From positions 1 through 7,659 of the forward strand of contig CAIPGJ010000040.1 in NCBI GenBank assembly GCA_903864555.1: DNA of 7,659 nucleotides, given 5' to 3'. The stretch comes from an uncultured Pseudomonadota bacterium (GTDB lineage: Bacteria; Pseudomonadota; Gammaproteobacteria; Burkholderiales; SG8-39). Below the pieces are notes generated by a model. That model had not been told where the DNA came from. It ran no database searches and was given only the letters and a program-made list of their open reading frames with translations. The position numbers and the translations under genes are program-made. This document shows, in pieces, positions 6,216-7,659 of the stretch. Position 1 is the stretch's first letter; each line of letters begins with the position of its first letter.

Positions 6216-7034
6216 TCAGCGCCCGCGCTTGGCCGACCAGGTCGTGCTCTGGCTGGCCGTCTTCACCGTGCCTTCGATGGCATTGCCGTTGACCTTGCCA
6301 CTGTATTCAGTCCCACCAGCATTGAAACTGATCTGGTCACCACGCATCTTGCCGCCGATGGCGATGGTCTGGCCGCCGGCCTCCAGTGATCCGCTGATCA
6401 TCTGGTATTTCTGCTTCAACGTGAGTTTGCCGCCGCCGAACTGCCAGGTGCCCTCGACCTTGGCCGGCACGATCCACAGGTGGGCGATGCACCAGTAGCT
6501 GCACTCGCCGCTTTCGGTGGCCGTTGCGGTGTCGTCGTCTTCCCAGTCACCCATGGTGAATGAATTGGAAACGATGCGCGTACCGGGCTTGAGGTCGAGG
6601 ATCTTCGGGCGCAGCCGCAGATTGAGTTCTGGCAGCAGGAACATGGTAATGACGGTGGCGTGCGAGAAATCACTCTGGAAGATGTCGGCACGGGCAAAGC
6701 TCGCCTTGTCCACCACACCGGCCTTGCCGGCATTTTCCTGGGACAGTTTGACCATCTCCGGGTTGTACTCGATGCCATGCGACTTGACGCCACGTTTGGC
6801 CGCGGCAATGACGGTGCGCCCGTCACCCGAGCCCAGGTCGATCAGGATGTCGGCAGGCGTCACCTTGGCCATGTCGAGCATCTTGTTGACCAGGACATCC
6901 GAAGTCGGAACCCAGACCACGTCCTTGCCTGCCTGCCCCACTTCGGGCTTGAACCCGGGCGTTTGTGCCACCGCCCCCGAAGCAGCAACCAATGCCGCCA
7001 CACACATCCATCGTGCCATCCCCGTGAATTGCAT
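6216..7034 (-). CDS. Predicted exported class I SAM-methyltransferase-like protein with beta-rich C-terminal domain
   Basis: A 272-residue protein. Residues 1-23 look like a Sec signal peptide: Arg8, a hydrophobic core at about 10-18, and an AVA cleavage motif before Gln24. Residues about 45-190 resemble a class I SAM-dependent methyltransferase: motif I DLGSGDGRT at 66-74, an acidic strand end GIEYNP at 87-92, ADIF at 116-119, and TMFLLPELN at 130-138 followed by LKPGTRIVS. The latter part resembles small protein-lysine methyltransferases of the FAM173 type. From about 195 to 272 the sequence alternates short polar and hydrophobic strands rich in Gly (GTWQFGGGKLTLK onward), suggesting a small beta-sheet domain I cannot name. 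Cys178 and Cys182 form a C-x3-C pair. The start is set by AAGGGAG 7 bases upstream; an in-frame ATG at 7076 would bury the signal peptide. dsbB lies 25 bases upstream on the same strand, so an operon is likely. The substrate is unknown. Confidence 0.8.
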   Translation of the reverse strand: MQFTGMARWMCVAALVAASGAVAQTPGFKPEVGQAGKDVVWVPTSDVLVNKMLDMAKVTPADILIDLGSGDGRTVIAAAKRGVKSHGIEYNPEMVKLSQENAGKAGVVDKASFARADIFQSDFSHATVITMFLLPELNLRLRPKILDLKPGTRIVSNSFTMGDWEDDDTATATESGECSYWCIAHLWIVPAKVEGTWQFGGGKLTLKQKYQMISGSLEAGGQTIAIGGKMRGDQISFNAGGTEYSGKVNGNAIEGTVKTASQSTTWSAKRGR

Positions 7035-7040
7035 TTTTTG

Positions 7041-7048
7041 TCTCCCTT
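7041..7048 (-). promoter_or_regulatory. Shine-Dalgarno that sets the methyltransferase-like gene start
   Basis: On the minus strand AAGGGAGA lies in the gap after the dsbB stop, with GGGAG ending 7 bases before the ATG at 7034. It supports that start over the in-frame ATG at 7076, which overlaps dsbB and has no comparable site. Confidence 0.75.
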
Positions 7049-7059
7049 GAATGAACCTG

Positions 7060-7566
7060 TCAGCGCCTTGACACAATCACCACACCGACGAACGCCGTCA
7101 GCAGGATGGCAAACCAGATGAGTGACCAGCCGGGAATGGACAGTCCCAGAAAGTCCCACGGCTTCAGAACGCAACTTCCCTCGTATTGCAGCAGCGGCGG
7201 CACCATCTTGCCCAGCTTCGAGGCATCCAGCCATTGTTCCAGCCAGCCACCCATGCACTCCAGGGCACGTTTGGGGTCACTCTGAATATGCAGGTGGTAA
7301 CCGGCCGCCGCGATGCCACCCGCAGAAACCAGCATTCCCAGCACGCCGTACAGGGTGGTGCCCGTCCGGCCCGGCCGATGCAGGGCGGCGGCAAGGCTGA
7401 CCAGTCCGACGACCATGAAACCGATGCGCTGGACAATGCACCAGGGACAGGGATCGAGGCTCTCCAGATGCTGCAGGTAGAGCGCAAAGCCGAGCAGGGC
7501 CAGGCAAACCAGGAAGATGAGTGTGAATATGCCCGGGGGAACGCGGGACGAGAATTTGATGGCCAC
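7060..7566 (-). CDS. dsbB: Disulfide bond formation protein DsbB
   Basis: DsbB is an inner-membrane quinone reductase that reoxidises periplasmic DsbA. With a GTG start at 7566 the protein has 168 residues, close to E. coli DsbB (176). Seen: four hydrophobic helices (about 13-31, 44-62, 71-90 and 146-165); first periplasmic loop CPWC at 40-43, followed by Arg47 at the position of the conserved quinone-site arginine; second periplasmic loop with Cys104 and Cys132, then the conserved WDFLGLSIP. All four catalytic cysteines are present. The GTG start gives 12 residues before helix 1, as in homologs, but has no Shine-Dalgarno. An in-frame ATG at 7650 would add a 28-residue tail unlike the family; that ATG also sits inside a -10-like sequence. 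The gene precedes the exported methyltransferase-like gene, probably in one transcript. Confidence 0.92.
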   Translation of the reverse strand: MAIKFSSRVPPGIFTLIFLVCLALLGFALYLQHLESLDPCPWCIVQRIGFMVVGLVSLAAALHRPGRTGTTLYGVLGMLVSAGGIAAAGYHLHIQSDPKRALECMGGWLEQWLDASKLGKMVPPLLQYEGSCVLKPWDFLGLSIPGWSLIWFAILLTAFVGVVIVSRR

Positions 7567-7588
7567 GATTGAGCTGCTGACTTGGGAG

Positions 7589-7603
7589 CGGATAGGGTAT
7601 CCG
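7589..7603. repeat. Small palindrome upstream of the dsbB start
   Basis: CGGATA and TATCCG flank a GGG spacer, giving a perfect 6-bp inverted repeat with a 3-base centre. It lies about 23 bases upstream of the proposed GTG start. It could be an operator half-site pair or a small leader hairpin for dsbB. If the ATG at 7650 were the true start it would be coding. No regulator is recognised. Confidence 0.3.
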
Positions 7604-7651
7604 ACCCGCGCCGCCACCGCAAACGCCGCCGGCCAGAGGGCTGCCCACATG

Positions 7652-7657
7652 TATAAT
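7652..7657 (+). promoter_or_regulatory. Perfect TATAAT -10 on the plus strand at the window edge
   Basis: TATAAT matches the -10 consensus exactly and would drive a plus-strand gene just outside the window, divergent from dsbB. No -35 resembling TTGACA is found 16-18 bases upstream. Read on the minus strand the same bases give a weaker TATACA that could serve dsbB. The evidence is one hexamer, so confidence is low. Confidence 0.3.
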
Positions 7658-7659
7658 CG

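Noticed and set aside
7035..7076. Longer start of the methyltransferase-like gene at 7076
   Set aside because: It overlaps the dsbB end, places 14 polar residues ahead of the signal peptide, and ignores the good Shine-Dalgarno at 7041-7048.

Overview
The window is high-GC, densely coding chromosomal DNA. It looks like a gammaproteobacterium (or betaproteobacterium) with microaerobic respiration. The RpfE-type gene directly before recJ is an arrangement I know from Xanthomonadaceae and related lineages. A CcoI/FixI-type copper ATPase implies a cbb3 cytochrome oxidase elsewhere in the genome. I see no mobile element, CRISPR array, tRNA, rRNA or phage signature.

Layout. (1) Positions 1-2213, minus strand: the N-terminal nine-tenths of a copper-translocating P1B ATPase (CcoI/FixI type); its C-terminus lies beyond the window. 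(2) Positions 2214-2402: a divergent intergenic region with a perfect FNR/ANR box. The box sits at the class II activator distance from an extended -10 pointing toward ccoI. (3) Positions 2403-3326, plus strand: an L-lactate dehydrogenase family protein with all catalytic residues but glycine at the classical specificity position 102. (4) Positions 3388-6188, plus strand: an RpfE-type protein and the RecJ exonuclease, joined by a 4-base ATGA overlap. (5) Positions 6216-7566, minus strand, convergent with recJ: dsbB followed 25 bases later by a protein with a signal peptide, a class I SAM-methyltransferase fold and a beta-rich tail. (6) Positions 7567-7659: a short upstream region of dsbB with a small palindrome and a perfect plus-strand TATAAT at the very edge.

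How the genes relate. ccoI (oxidase copper supply under low oxygen) and ldh (pyruvate/2-hydroxyacid redox balance) both fit low-oxygen metabolism, but the FNR site geometry supports control of ccoI only. rpfE-recJ is a translationally coupled pair; the role of RpfE is poorly understood. dsbB reoxidises DsbA in the periplasm. Its downstream partner is predicted to be exported and carries a C-x3-C pair, so it may be a disulfide client.

Most of the window is ordinary housekeeping DNA. The items most worth a second look are the predicted-exported methyltransferase-like protein, the Gly at the LDH specificity position, the FNR/ccoI promoter and the near-leaderless rpfE promoter. I found no convincing new multi-gene system.
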